From the NCBI RefSeq assembly GCF_000280925.3, contig NZ_CP012109.1, positions 3,616,501 to 3,680,500 on the forward strand: a stretch of 64,000 nt of DNA. Direction: 5' to 3'. Both the position numbers and the translations under genes were made by a program. Of this stretch, positions 26,523-36,489 are shown piece after piece (positions within the stretch are counted from its first letter, which is position 1; every line of letters begins with the position of its first letter). Source of the stretch: Myxococcus hansupus (GTDB lineage: Bacteria > Myxococcota > Myxococcia > Myxococcales > Myxococcaceae). The notes below the pieces were generated by a model that worked only from the letters and a program-made list of their open reading frames with translations, searched no databases and was not told the origin of the DNA.

Positions 26523-27278
26523 ATGGACCTGCAAGACGACGAGGTCGCGCGGTACCAGCGTGAGGGCTTCCTGAAGGTGCCCCAGGTGTTGACGCCCGCG
26601 GAGGTCGCTGAGTGTCTCGAAGAGGGCACGGCGATGCTGCGGCGTCACGACACGCTCCGGTGGCCCTCCGAAACCGGGATGGTCATGGACTGGGTCGCCT
26701 CCCCACAGCTCGAAAGCGGAGCCTTCCGCCGCCTGGCGCTTCATCCCGTCATCACCGCCATCGCGGAGCGGTTGGCGGGCCGGCCGCTGCGCATGTTCAA
26801 GTCAGAGCTGCTGCGCAAGGCACAGGTGGGCTCCACGGTCACACCCCTGCACGCCGATGAAGGCGGACTGCCCATCAACGGTGTTCCCGTGACGCTCACC
26901 GCGTGGGTGGCGCTGGTGGATGTCCCTGAACCGCGTGGCTGTATGACCTTCTGGCCCGGTACCCACCAACTGGCGCTCCCGGATGATGGCGAGGCGTTGG
27001 AAACGCACCCCGAGGTGGCCTTCCGGCCTCGCGTCACGGTGCCGCTCCGAGCGGGGGACTGCACGTTCCATCACGCGAGGACGTTGCACGCGGCCCACGC
27101 GAACAGGACCGGCGAGACGCGCATCTCCCTGGCCACCGTCTACATGGACGTGGAGGCGACGTTCGACCCGGAGCGCCTCCTCTACAGCGAGGGGCTGACG
27201 GACGCGCTCTCCCTGCACCTGAAGGCACTGGGCGCGGGCCAGCCCCTGTCCAGCGAGTACTTCCCCAGGCTCCGCTGA
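26523..27278 (+). CDS. Phytanoyl-CoA dioxygenase (PhyH) family protein
   Basis: A 251-residue Fe(II)/2-oxoglutarate dioxygenase. The iron ligands are His110 and Asp112 (PLHADEGG) and a distal His in TLHAAHANRTGETR (189 or 192), with Arg200 suited to bind 2-oxoglutarate. The chain matches family length. GAGGAGG overlaps the end of the upstream gene and ATG 26523 is 11 nt from that stop, so translation is likely coupled. The pairing with an NmrA-like reductase suggests a small oxidative pathway; the substrate cannot be inferred. Confidence 0.85.
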   Translation: MDLQDDEVARYQREGFLKVPQVLTPAEVAECLEEGTAMLRRHDTLRWPSETGMVMDWVASPQLESGAFRRLALHPVITAIAERLAGRPLRMFKSELLRKAQVGSTVTPLHADEGGLPINGVPVTLTAWVALVDVPEPRGCMTFWPGTHQLALPDDGEALETHPEVAFRPRVTVPLRAGDCTFHHARTLHAAHANRTGETRISLATVYMDVEATFDPERLLYSEGLTDALSLHLKALGAGQPLSSEYFPRLR

Positions 27279-27284
27279 AAAGAC

Positions 27285-27316
27285 TCCGGCGCGCGGGAGT
27301 CCTCCCGCGCGCCGGA
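27285..27316. terminator. Bidirectional hairpin terminator
   Basis: Perfect 14-bp stem (27285-27298 with 27303-27316), loop GTCC, between the convergent dioxygenase and SPFH genes. It starts 6 bp after the dioxygenase stop. Confidence 0.85.
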
Positions 27317-27336
27317 TTCACACCCACGGGTGTGTC

Positions 27337-28452
27337 TCAGTCGTCGTTCGAGTCCACGAGGGGCCGCGGCGGGCGCCGCGCGGAGACCGCGGGGGTGCCG
27401 CCGGGCAGGGTGGCGTGCTCGGGGACCATCGTGTTCCGGGCCATGGCCTGGGCGCTCAGGCCCGCGGCGGTGCGGGGCTGCGGGGCCGGGGCGCGCTTGG
27501 CGGCGTTGTCGTCGCCCTGGGTGAAGACCTCCTTGAGCGCGGCGACGGCTCCCAGCGTGGCGGTGGCCTCGTAGGGGATGAACATCTTGTTGTCGCCCTT
27601 GCCCAGCTCCTGGAGGGTCTCCATGTAGCGCAGCGCGAGCACCTCGGGCGTGGCGCGGCCGGTGTGGATGGCCTCGAAGACGAGGCGGGTGGCCTCGGCC
27701 TTGCCTTCCGCCTGCAGCATGGTGGCGCGCTTGTGGCCCTCGGCGCGGGCCACCTCGGCGTCGCGTTCGGCCTCGGCGCGGAGGATGCGGGAGATCTTCT
27801 CGCCCTCGGCCTGGAGGATGGCGGCGGCCTTGTCGCCCTCGGCCTTGGTGACCTCGGCGCGGCGCTCACGCTCGGCGGTCATCTGCTTGGCCATGGCGGC
27901 CTTGATGGCCTGCGGCGGCTCGATTTCGCGCAGCTCCACGCGCGTCACCTTCACGCCCCACTTCTCGGTGGCTTCGTCCAGCACCATGCGCAGCTTGGTG
28001 TTGACCGTCTCGCGGCTGGTCAGCGTCTGGTCCAGCGTCAGGCCGCCCATGATGTTGCGCAGGTTCGTCATCGTGAGCTGCTCGATGGCGAGCGCGAGGT
28101 TCTCGATCTGGTAGAGCGCCTTCGCGGGCTCGACGATCTGGTAGTAGATGACCGAGCCGACCTCCATGTTCACGTTGTCATGCGTGATGACCTGGACGGT
28201 GTCGAAGCCCATGACCTGCTCACGCAGGTCCACCAGGTTGCTGCGCATGATGCGGTTGCCCGTACGCATCTCGATGGCGCGGGGCGAGTCCACGAAGGGG
28301 ATGAGGTAGTTGAGGCCGCTGGTGGCGACGTTGTGGAACTTGCCCAGCCGTTCCACCACAAGGACCTTGGCCTGCGGAACGATGCGGATTCCCGAGCTGG
28401 CGATGCCCAGCAGGATGACCGCGAAGATGCCCAAAATCGTCAAGAATTCCAT
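27337..28452 (-). CDS. SPFH/Band 7 (stomatin/QmcA-like) membrane-anchored protein
   Basis: A 371-residue protein with one N-terminal membrane helix (FLTILGIFAVILLGIASSG), an SPFH domain (about 25-190, with RIVPQAKVLVVERLGKF, LIPFVDSPR and RIMRSNLVDLRE) and a long Ala/Glu/Arg coiled coil (about 200-270). A Pro/Ala-rich tail ends the chain. Such proteins form oligomeric rings that organise membrane microdomains. It overlaps the NfeD-like gene by 13 nt, the usual bacterial pairing of stomatin and NfeD. Confidence 0.88.
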   Translation of the reverse strand: MEFLTILGIFAVILLGIASSGIRIVPQAKVLVVERLGKFHNVATSGLNYLIPFVDSPRAIEMRTGNRIMRSNLVDLREQVMGFDTVQVITHDNVNMEVGSVIYYQIVEPAKALYQIENLALAIEQLTMTNLRNIMGGLTLDQTLTSRETVNTKLRMVLDEATEKWGVKVTRVELREIEPPQAIKAAMAKQMTAERERRAEVTKAEGDKAAAILQAEGEKISRILRAEAERDAEVARAEGHKRATMLQAEGKAEATRLVFEAIHTGRATPEVLALRYMETLQELGKGDNKMFIPYEATATLGAVAALKEVFTQGDDNAAKRAPAPQPRTAAGLSAQAMARNTMVPEHATLPGGTPAVSARRPPRPLVDSNDD

Positions 28453-28940
28453 CCCGACTCCTCCTTCTTAGAGTCCCCCACGGGAACCGGCATTGACGCC
28501 GTTGGTCGGCGTACCCAGAGCTTGAGGCCTTCGATCTGTTCCACGGTGACCCGCTCACCCTCGGGCACCGGGCCCGACAGCCAGCGCGCCGTCCACAGCT
28601 CCCCGTTGATGCGCACCGTGCCCCCGTGCGACTCGCCCAGGGACTCCACCACCACCGCTTCCTGCCCGATCATCGCCTCGGTGCCTGTCTTCAAATGCGT
28701 GGCGTCCCGCATGAAAACGTTTTTGAAGAGGGTTCGCGAGGCGGCGAACAGGGCGCCGGAAATGGTGATGAACAGGAAGAGCTGACCGTGGAGGCCCAGG
28801 CCCAGGGCGGCGCCAATGGAGGCGGCCAGGGCGCCCACCGCGAACCACAAGACCATGAAGGTCGTGAGCTGAACCTCCAGCGCCCCCAGAAGGAGCGCCG
28901 CGACCAGCCAGAGCAGCCACGCGGTGGGAGTGAAGTCCAT
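28440..28940 (-). CDS. NfeD-like membrane protein
   Basis: A 166-residue protein with three or four membrane helices (AWLLWLVAALLLGALE, MVLWFAVGALAASIGAALG and FLFITISGALFAASR), then a short OB-fold domain (about 90-145) with GQEAVVVE, GGTVRINGELW and GERVTVEQIEG, the standard short-NfeD plan. It probably works with the SPFH protein whose start lies inside its 3' end. ATG 28940 is chosen because the first helix begins there; upstream in-frame codons add only a Cys-rich stretch. Confidence 0.87.
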   Translation of the reverse strand: MDFTPTAWLLWLVAALLLGALEVQLTTFMVLWFAVGALAASIGAALGLGLHGQLFLFITISGALFAASRTLFKNVFMRDATHLKTGTEAMIGQEAVVVESLGESHGGTVRINGELWTARWLSGPVPEGERVTVEQIEGLKLWVRRPTASMPVPVGDSKKEESGWNS

Positions 28941-29009
28941 GCATCCTGTTTGGCAGTCGCACAGGCGTCCTGTCAAACAGGCGGGCGGCGCCCCGCGTTG
29001 GCCCGACGC

Positions 29010-29219
29010 TCACATGCGAAGCGTTGCCTCACCATCCTCCGCGCGCATCAGGGAATCCACCTGACGCTGGAGGTCCTGCAACTGGTCGAGCTTCACCTTG
29101 AGCGCCTCGCGAAGCGCTCGCTCGTCGGTGTGGAGGACCTCGTCGCGCAACTGGTCGACGCTTTCGGCCAGGCAGGCGTGGAGGAGGTGGATCTGCTGCT
29201 GGGAGAGCTCCAGGACCAT
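29010..29219 (-). CDS. Small coiled-coil hypothetical protein
   Basis: A 69-residue, wholly helical, Leu/Gln/Glu-rich protein (ELSQQQIHLLHACLAESV, then LQDLQRQVDSL). GAGAGG just upstream of ATG 29219 supports translation, and the codon use matches real genes. No family recognised. The gene lies between the NfeD-like gene and hppA, all on the same strand, with more than 300 bp upstream to hppA. Confidence 0.6.
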   Translation of the reverse strand: MVLELSQQQIHLLHACLAESVDQLRDEVLHTDERALREALKVKLDQLQDLQRQVDSLMRAEDGEATLRM

Positions 29220-29524
29220 GGGATACCTCTCTGTCAGCGGGACAGCGGTGGCACGCCTTCCAAAGGTAATGCGTCCCCGCCGGCGACGCGGGCGCCCGGA
29301 CCCCGCTTGGTGGGATGTCCGCTGTCCTACATTCGTGTGGGAGCGTGGGAGGCCGGGGGCACGCGGCCGCCAGAGGGAGACTCCGGCGGCCGGGCTTCAT
29401 CCCGGCTCGGCGTCCAGACGGAGCGCCGAGGCACCGCGCGGCTCCTGGGAGCCGTACCGTGCGGGCAACCGCTTGCGGCGTGCCGCCCCGGGGTCAGGGC
29501 GCCACACCGCGAGCGGTGAAACAC
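29220..29524. other. Intergenic region downstream of hppA
   Basis: About 305 bp between the hppA stop and the start of the small coiled-coil gene. It should contain an hppA terminator and the promoter of the small gene. A short inverted repeat (CACCGC/GCGGTG at 29505-29518) has a loop too tight for a stable hairpin. I see no gene here. Confidence 0.5.
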
Positions 29525-31603
<2,079 letters not shown>

Positions 31604-32081
31604 CCATTCCTCCGAAGCAGTCTCGGGGGATTGGCCTCCCTTCCGAGTCGCTCGTACTCCGCGAAAATTTGTCCGGAGGCGTATACGTGATTTCTGTGCA
31701 AGCGGGGAGGTTCCTCGGCGCGCCGCCGAGGGAAGGGCGGTTCGTCGAGGCCGTGGGCGGGTGCGTCAGTGCCTCGCGCCGTCAGGGCGCACCCAGGTCG
31801 CCGCGCCCCGTGATTCAGCGAAACGCGTGTGCCCTCGCGGGGTTAGGACCTCTCGTTTCGGGTGGGCGCGGCGCGAGGGGGCCGGTTCGGGGGCGCGGTG
31901 TGCGTCTTGGTTTGAGGTGCGTGGGAGGGGGCCTCGCTCGCGGAGCCACGCGGCGCGCGAAGGCGCCCCCCTCCACCCGTCGCCGTGATCGACCTCATCC
32001 ACGTCAACCCATGAAGTCCGGTGTCGTGAAGGGAAGATCCAATCTAGCGCCTGAACGCCCGCTCAGTATCTAGATCCGGGC
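31604..32081. other. Divergent intergenic region between hppA and dnaE2
   Basis: About 480 bp that must carry promoters for both genes. It is GC-rich and contains open frames on the plus strand without convincing starts or codon bias, which I do not call. A loose inverted repeat (GGGTGCG at 31759-31765 with CGCACCC at 31788-31794) is present. The clearest regulatory site is the LexA-like box at its right end, flanked by two ATCTAG hexamers (32042-32047 and 32068-32073). Confidence 0.6.
32050..32066 (-). promoter_or_regulatory. Candidate LexA box upstream of dnaE2
   Basis: Read on the minus strand the site is CTGAGCGGGCGTTCAGG. It matches 15 of 17 positions of the LexA consensus reported for Myxococcus xanthus, as I remember it (CTRHAMRYBYGTTCAGS). 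The box ends 15 bp before the dnaE2 GTG and abuts TATCTA (32067-32072), a possible -10 element, so bound LexA would block transcription. The consensus is from memory and binding is inference. Confidence 0.6.
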
Positions 32082-35000
32082 GTGGATTACGCCGAGCTGG
32101 TGTGCCGCTCCAACTTCTCGTTCCTTCGCGGGGCCTCGCACCCGGAAGAGCTGGTGGCCACGGCCGCGCGGCTCGGGCTGGGTGCGCTCGCGCTGACGGA
32201 CGCGGACGGCCTGTATGGCGCGGTGAAGGCGCACCTGGCGGCCAAGGAGCACGGCGTCCGGCTCATCCTGGGCGCCGAGCTGACGCTGGAGGACGGCCCT
32301 CCGGTGGTGGTGTACGCGGCGGATGGCACCGGGTACTCCAGCCTGTGCGCCCTGGTGTCGCAGAGCCGGATGACGCACCCAAAGGGGGAGGCGGGGCTGC
32401 CCTGGCGGGCGCTGGCGGACCGGTCTGCGGGGCTGCTCGCGCTCCTGCCCGAGCCCGCGCCCCTCGAGCAGGTCGCCTCGCTGGCGGAGGCCTTTCCGGA
32501 GCGCTTCCACGTCGGCGTGTGCCGCACCCTGTCCGCTGGGGACGCGGAGCGGGAGGCCCGGGCGGAGCGGTTGGCGCGGGAGCTGGGCGTGCCGCTGGTG
32601 GCGCACAACGACGTGCACACGCACCACCGCAGGCGGCAACCGCTGCAGGACGTGTTGGTGTCCATTCGCCACGGGACGTCGGTGGACCGGGTGGGGACGC
32701 GGCTGTTGCCCAACGCGGAGCGGACGCTGAAGTCGCCGCGAGACATGGCGCGTCTGTTCGCGGATCGGCCAGAGGCCCTGGCGCGCGCGGCGGAGCTGGC
32801 CTCGCGCTGCCACGCCTCGTTGGATGATTTGCACTACCGCTTCCCCGAAGAGGACCTGCCCGAGGGCCGCACCGCGAACGCGCACCTGCGCGCGTTGACC
32901 TACGAAGGGCTCCAGCTTCGCTACCCGGGCGGCGTGCCCGCGGCGGTGGTGAAGCAGATCGAACACGAGCTGAAGCTGATCGCCGCGCTGGACTTCGCGG
33001 GGTACTTCCTGGCGCTGTGGGACATCGTCCACTTCGCGCGTGGGCGGGGGATTCTCTGCCAGGGGCGGGGGAGCGCGGCGAACTCGGCGGTGTGCTACGC
33101 GCTGCAAATCACCGCCATCGACCCGGTGCGCATGGGCCTGCTGTTCGAGCGCTTCCTCAGCATGGAGCGCAAGGAGCCGCCGGACATCGACGTGGACTTC
33201 GAGCACGAGCGCCGCGAGGAGGTGCTCCAGTACGTCTACGCGAAGTACGGCCGCCAGCGCGCGGGCATGGTGTGTGAGGTCATCTGCTTCCGGGGCCGGC
33301 TGGCGCTGCGCGAGACGGGCAAGGCCCTGGGCCTGTCCCTGGACCAGGTGGACCGGTTGTCGAAGGTGTCCGCGTCCAACGGCTTCGACGTGACGCCGGA
33401 CGTTTTGCGTGAGGCGGGGCTGTCCGCGGAGGACGGCCGCGTCCAGAAGACGTTGGCGCTGGCCATGGAGCTGGAGGGATTCCCCCGGCACCTGTCCATT
33501 CACGTGGGCGGCTTCGTGATGACGCGCGAGCCGCTGACAGAGCTGGTGCCGGTGGAGAACGCGGCGATGCCGGGCCGCACCGTCATCCAATGGGAGAAGG
33601 ACGACATCAACGCGGTGGGGCTGCTGAAGGTTGACCTGCTGGCGCTGGGCATGTTGACGGCGCTGTCGAAGTGCTTCGCGTTGATCCGTGAGCACCACGG
33701 GCGCGAGCTGTCCCTGGCGACGGTGCCCGCCGAGGACCCGAAGGTCTACGACATGCTGTGCGAGGCGGACACGGTGGGCGTGTTCCAGATCGAGAGCCGG
33801 GCGCAGATGAACATGCTGCCCCGGCTCAGGCCTCGGACGTTCTACGACCTGGTGGTGGAGATTGCCCTCATCCGCCCGGGGCCCATCGTTGGCAACATGG
33901 TGCATCCCTTCCTGCGCCGGCGGCACGGCCAGGAGCGGGTGGAGTACCCGAGCGAGGCGGTGAAGGAGATTCTGGGCAAGACGCTGGGCGTGCCGCTCTT
34001 CCAGGAGCAGGCGATGAAGCTGGCCATGGTGGCCGCGGGCTTCACGGCGGGCGAGGCGGACGGCCTGCGGCGGGTGCTGAGCCACAAGCGCGCCGAGTCC
34101 ATGTTGTTGCAATACCGGGGACGCTTCGTGGACGGCTGCACGTCGCGGGGCTACACGCGCAAGCAGGCCGAGGAGTGGTTCGACAACTTCCGGGGCTTCG
34201 CGCACTACGGTTTCCCGGAGAGCCACTCGGCGAGCTTCGCGCTGATTGCGTATGCGTCCAGTTGGTTGAAGTGCCATTACCCGGCGGCCTTCACGGCGGC
34301 GCTGTTGAACTCGCAGCCCATGGGATTCTACGCGCCGCATACGCTGGTGGCCGACGCGCAGCGGCACGGCGTGGAGGTGCGGCCGGTGGACGTGCGGCTC
34401 TCGGACTGGGATTGCACCTTGGAGGAGGGGGGCAGGGCGTTGCGGTTGGGACTCCGGATGGTGAAGGGCCTGGGCGCTTCCGCCGGGCAGCGGGTGGCGG
34501 CCTCGAAGGGCACGGGCTACCGCGACGTGGGGGACCTGGCGAGGCGGACGCGGATACCTCGGCACGAGCTGACGCGGCTGGCCTTGGCGGGGGCGCTGGC
34601 GTCACTGTGTGGTTCCCGGCGACAGGCTTTGTGGGAGCTTCAGGCGCTGGGGCCGCTGGATGCGGATGATTTGTTCTTTGGAATGGCCATGGACGGCACG
34701 GCGGTGGAGCTGCCTTCCATGGATGTTCTGGAGCGGGTCTGCGCGGATTACGACACGGTGGGTCTGTCGCTGGAGAAGCATCCGCTGGAATTGCTGCGCC
34801 CGACGCTGAAGAAGCTGGGCGCGGTGACGGCGGAGGGTTTGAAGAAGGTGTCCCATGGGCGCAAGGTGGCAGTGGGAGGCATGCTCATCTGCCGCCAGCG
34901 GCCTCCCACTGCCAAGGGCATCTGCTTCATCTCGTTGGAGGATGAGACAGGCATCGCGAACCTGGTGGTTCCTCCGGATGTGTATGAGCGGTGCCGCAAG

Positions 35001-35165
35001 GACATCCATGGCGCCCTCTTCCTAGTGGGAGAGGGCGTGTTGGAGCGCTCGGGGAAGGTGACGAACGTGAAGTCTTTCCGTGTGGCGTCACTGCCCGGTC
35101 GGGAGGCTACGGAGCCTCGGGTTCAGCGGCCGCGCGGGTATGAACAAAAAGCGTCTCAGCCTTGA
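32082..35165 (+). CDS. dnaE2: Error-prone DNA polymerase DnaE2
   Basis: A 1027-residue C-family polymerase alpha subunit that performs damage-induced translesion synthesis with ImuA and ImuB. The PHP domain opens with CRSNFSFLRGASHPEEL, the DnaE2 hallmark. The polymerase core has GRGSAANSAVCYAL and PDIDVDFEHERREEV (two catalytic Asp) with the third acidic residue in LLKVDLLALGM. The OB-fold near the C-terminus begins KVAVGGMLICRQRP. The start is GTG 32082, immediately before the conserved Tyr-Ala-Glu-Leu. The 3' end overlaps the oppositely oriented nuclease gene by 59 bp. Probably under LexA control through the box at 32050-32066. Confidence 0.93.
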   Translation: MDYAELVCRSNFSFLRGASHPEELVATAARLGLGALALTDADGLYGAVKAHLAAKEHGVRLILGAELTLEDGPPVVVYAADGTGYSSLCALVSQSRMTHPKGEAGLPWRALADRSAGLLALLPEPAPLEQVASLAEAFPERFHVGVCRTLSAGDAEREARAERLARELGVPLVAHNDVHTHHRRRQPLQDVLVSIRHGTSVDRVGTRLLPNAERTLKSPRDMARLFADRPEALARAAELASRCHASLDDLHYRFPEEDLPEGRTANAHLRALTYEGLQLRYPGGVPAAVVKQIEHELKLIAALDFAGYFLALWDIVHFARGRGILCQGRGSAANSAVCYALQITAIDPVRMGLLFERFLSMERKEPPDIDVDFEHERREEVLQYVYAKYGRQRAGMVCEVICFRGRLALRETGKALGLSLDQVDRLSKVSASNGFDVTPDVLREAGLSAEDGRVQKTLALAMELEGFPRHLSIHVGGFVMTREPLTELVPVENAAMPGRTVIQWEKDDINAVGLLKVDLLALGMLTALSKCFALIREHHGRELSLATVPAEDPKVYDMLCEADTVGVFQIESRAQMNMLPRLRPRTFYDLVVEIALIRPGPIVGNMVHPFLRRRHGQERVEYPSEAVKEILGKTLGVPLFQEQAMKLAMVAAGFTAGEADGLRRVLSHKRAESMLLQYRGRFVDGCTSRGYTRKQAEEWFDNFRGFAHYGFPESHSASFALIAYASSWLKCHYPAAFTAALLNSQPMGFYAPHTLVADAQRHGVEVRPVDVRLSDWDCTLEEGGRALRLGLRMVKGLGASAGQRVAASKGTGYRDVGDLARRTRIPRHELTRLALAGALASLCGSRRQALWELQALGPLDADDLFFGMAMDGTAVELPSMDVLERVCADYDTVGLSLEKHPLELLRPTLKKLGAVTAEGLKKVSHGRKVAVGGMLICRQRPPTAKGICFISLEDETGIANLVVPPDVYERCRKDIHGALFLVGEGVLERSGKVTNVKSFRVASLPGREATEPRVQRPRGYEQKASQP

Positions 35166-36489
35166 TCTGCCCGGGTTGCGAGAGCCAGTCGTAGAGCGCA
35201 TGGGCATCCATGGTTCGCCGCAGCAGGCGAACGAAGGCTTCCGCCAGGTCGTGGGTCTCCACGACGCCAAGCCGGGCGCAGGACTGGAGTTGTTCCGGGA
35301 CGTTGGGGTCGATTCCTGGTTGGCAGAGCGTCACACAGAACAGGTCCTGATGGCCGAACTGCTCTGAGCTGCTGAGGACCACGCGAGCGGCGTTCAGGTC
35401 GACGAGGTTGTTGCCTTGCTTGGTTTTACATTCGACGACGATGCTGGGCCGCCCGTCGAAATGTAGGATGTAGTCGAAGGCCCCTGGCTTCTGTCCCGTG
35501 TCGAAGAGTTCGTAAGCTATCCCCGCGCGCTCCAGCAGGGCCTCGAACGCGCTTTCGAACCCCTTTTCCCGGTGGTTGTAGAAGCCCTCGATAAGAGGCT
35601 TGTCTTCGTCGCTCAGCCGCGTAAGTTGCTGCGCCAGTCGCCGCTGTCTGACGGTGTCGTGCCACGCGTTCGCCAGCCGCTGGAACTCAATGGCCTTGTC
35701 GTTGGCGTTGTGGGCATCCAGCGCCTTCAACGTATCGACGAGCTGGTGCCAGTTGCTCCGAAGCCGCAGGCTCTCGAACGTGCCGAGGCCCATCTTGTGG
35801 AGCGCGATGGCTTCCACCCTGGAGATGGCTCGCTCCCCCGATTCAGCCCTCAGCTCCGTCATCCAGAGCGCGGCGGTGGGAAGGCCGACGTCCAGCCTCC
35901 ACTGAAGCTGCCGGATAGGGGAGATGAGGAGCCGGAGATCGGTGAGTGCCTGGGGGGACAGCAACCTGAAGGCCTGGGGACGCTCTCCCTTGGACTGGCT
36001 CGGGTTGCTCGCTGCCGCGAGGATATTGGAGAGCCCCGAGAGCACCCAGGTCAGGTCTCGGCAGAGTCCCATGATCGACCCCGCTCGAACATTGGGGAAT
36101 TGATCTTCGAGAAGGTTGACCGGGACGCCGTCGAGCCAGTGCATAAGAAGGCTGGAGGAGTTCGCGGCCGAGCGATAAGCCTGCCATGGCTGCTCGGCAA
36201 GGGTGTCCGCGTAGGCCTCAACGAGATCGTTTTGCGTGGCCTCGCCGAATCCGTGGTGGATGATGCGCGTCCGCTGGCGACTGGAAAACTCCGGAGAGGT
36301 CAGGCTGGCATTGATGAGACAGTAGTCAAGGCGACTGATATCTCCTGTGGATCGTTCTCCGTCTGGAATCATCTCACGGAGTGCGGAGCCCTGGTCGGCA
36401 AGGTACTGGAGAAGATAGTGGGCCGTTTCCGGGAGCAGTCCGCTGAATGCCACCTGTCGCCCTGTTTCGGTTGCATGCAGTTTCTTCAC
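35107..36489 (-). CDS. Ski2-helicase C-terminal (ratchet-like) domain fused to a PD-(D/E)XK nuclease-like domain
   Basis: A 460-residue protein. Residues about 80-250 look like the helical ratchet part of Hel308/HelQ helicases: SLLMHWLDGVPVNLLEDQFP followed by a long helix, then QWRLDVGLPTAAL and EAIALHKMGLGTFESL, the place of a helix-hairpin-helix. A charged helical stretch leads to a nuclease-like core, GAFDYILHFDGRPSIVVECK (Asp339, Glu353, Lys355), the D-x(13)-ExK pattern of Mrr-like nucleases. The start is GTG 36489, which overlaps the helicase TGA as GTGA, giving translational coupling; an in-frame GTG at 36504 is less likely. GC is visibly lower than in flanking genes. A phage-defence role is inference. 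Confidence 0.72.
   Translation of the reverse strand: MKKLHATETGRQVAFSGLLPETAHYLLQYLADQGSALREMIPDGERSTGDISRLDYCLINASLTSPEFSSRQRTRIIHHGFGEATQNDLVEAYADTLAEQPWQAYRSAANSSSLLMHWLDGVPVNLLEDQFPNVRAGSIMGLCRDLTWVLSGLSNILAAASNPSQSKGERPQAFRLLSPQALTDLRLLISPIRQLQWRLDVGLPTAALWMTELRAESGERAISRVEAIALHKMGLGTFESLRLRSNWHQLVDTLKALDAHNANDKAIEFQRLANAWHDTVRQRRLAQQLTRLSDEDKPLIEGFYNHREKGFESAFEALLERAGIAYELFDTGQKPGAFDYILHFDGRPSIVVECKTKQGNNLVDLNAARVVLSSSEQFGHQDLFCVTLCQPGIDPNVPEQLQSCARLGVVETHDLAEAFVRLLRRTMDAHALYDWLSQPGQIKAETLFVHTRAAAEPEAP

Noticed and set aside
32070-34565. Minus-strand frame of 831 codons
   Set aside because: Antisense of dnaE2, with Arg/His/Gln-rich composition and no recognisable domain.
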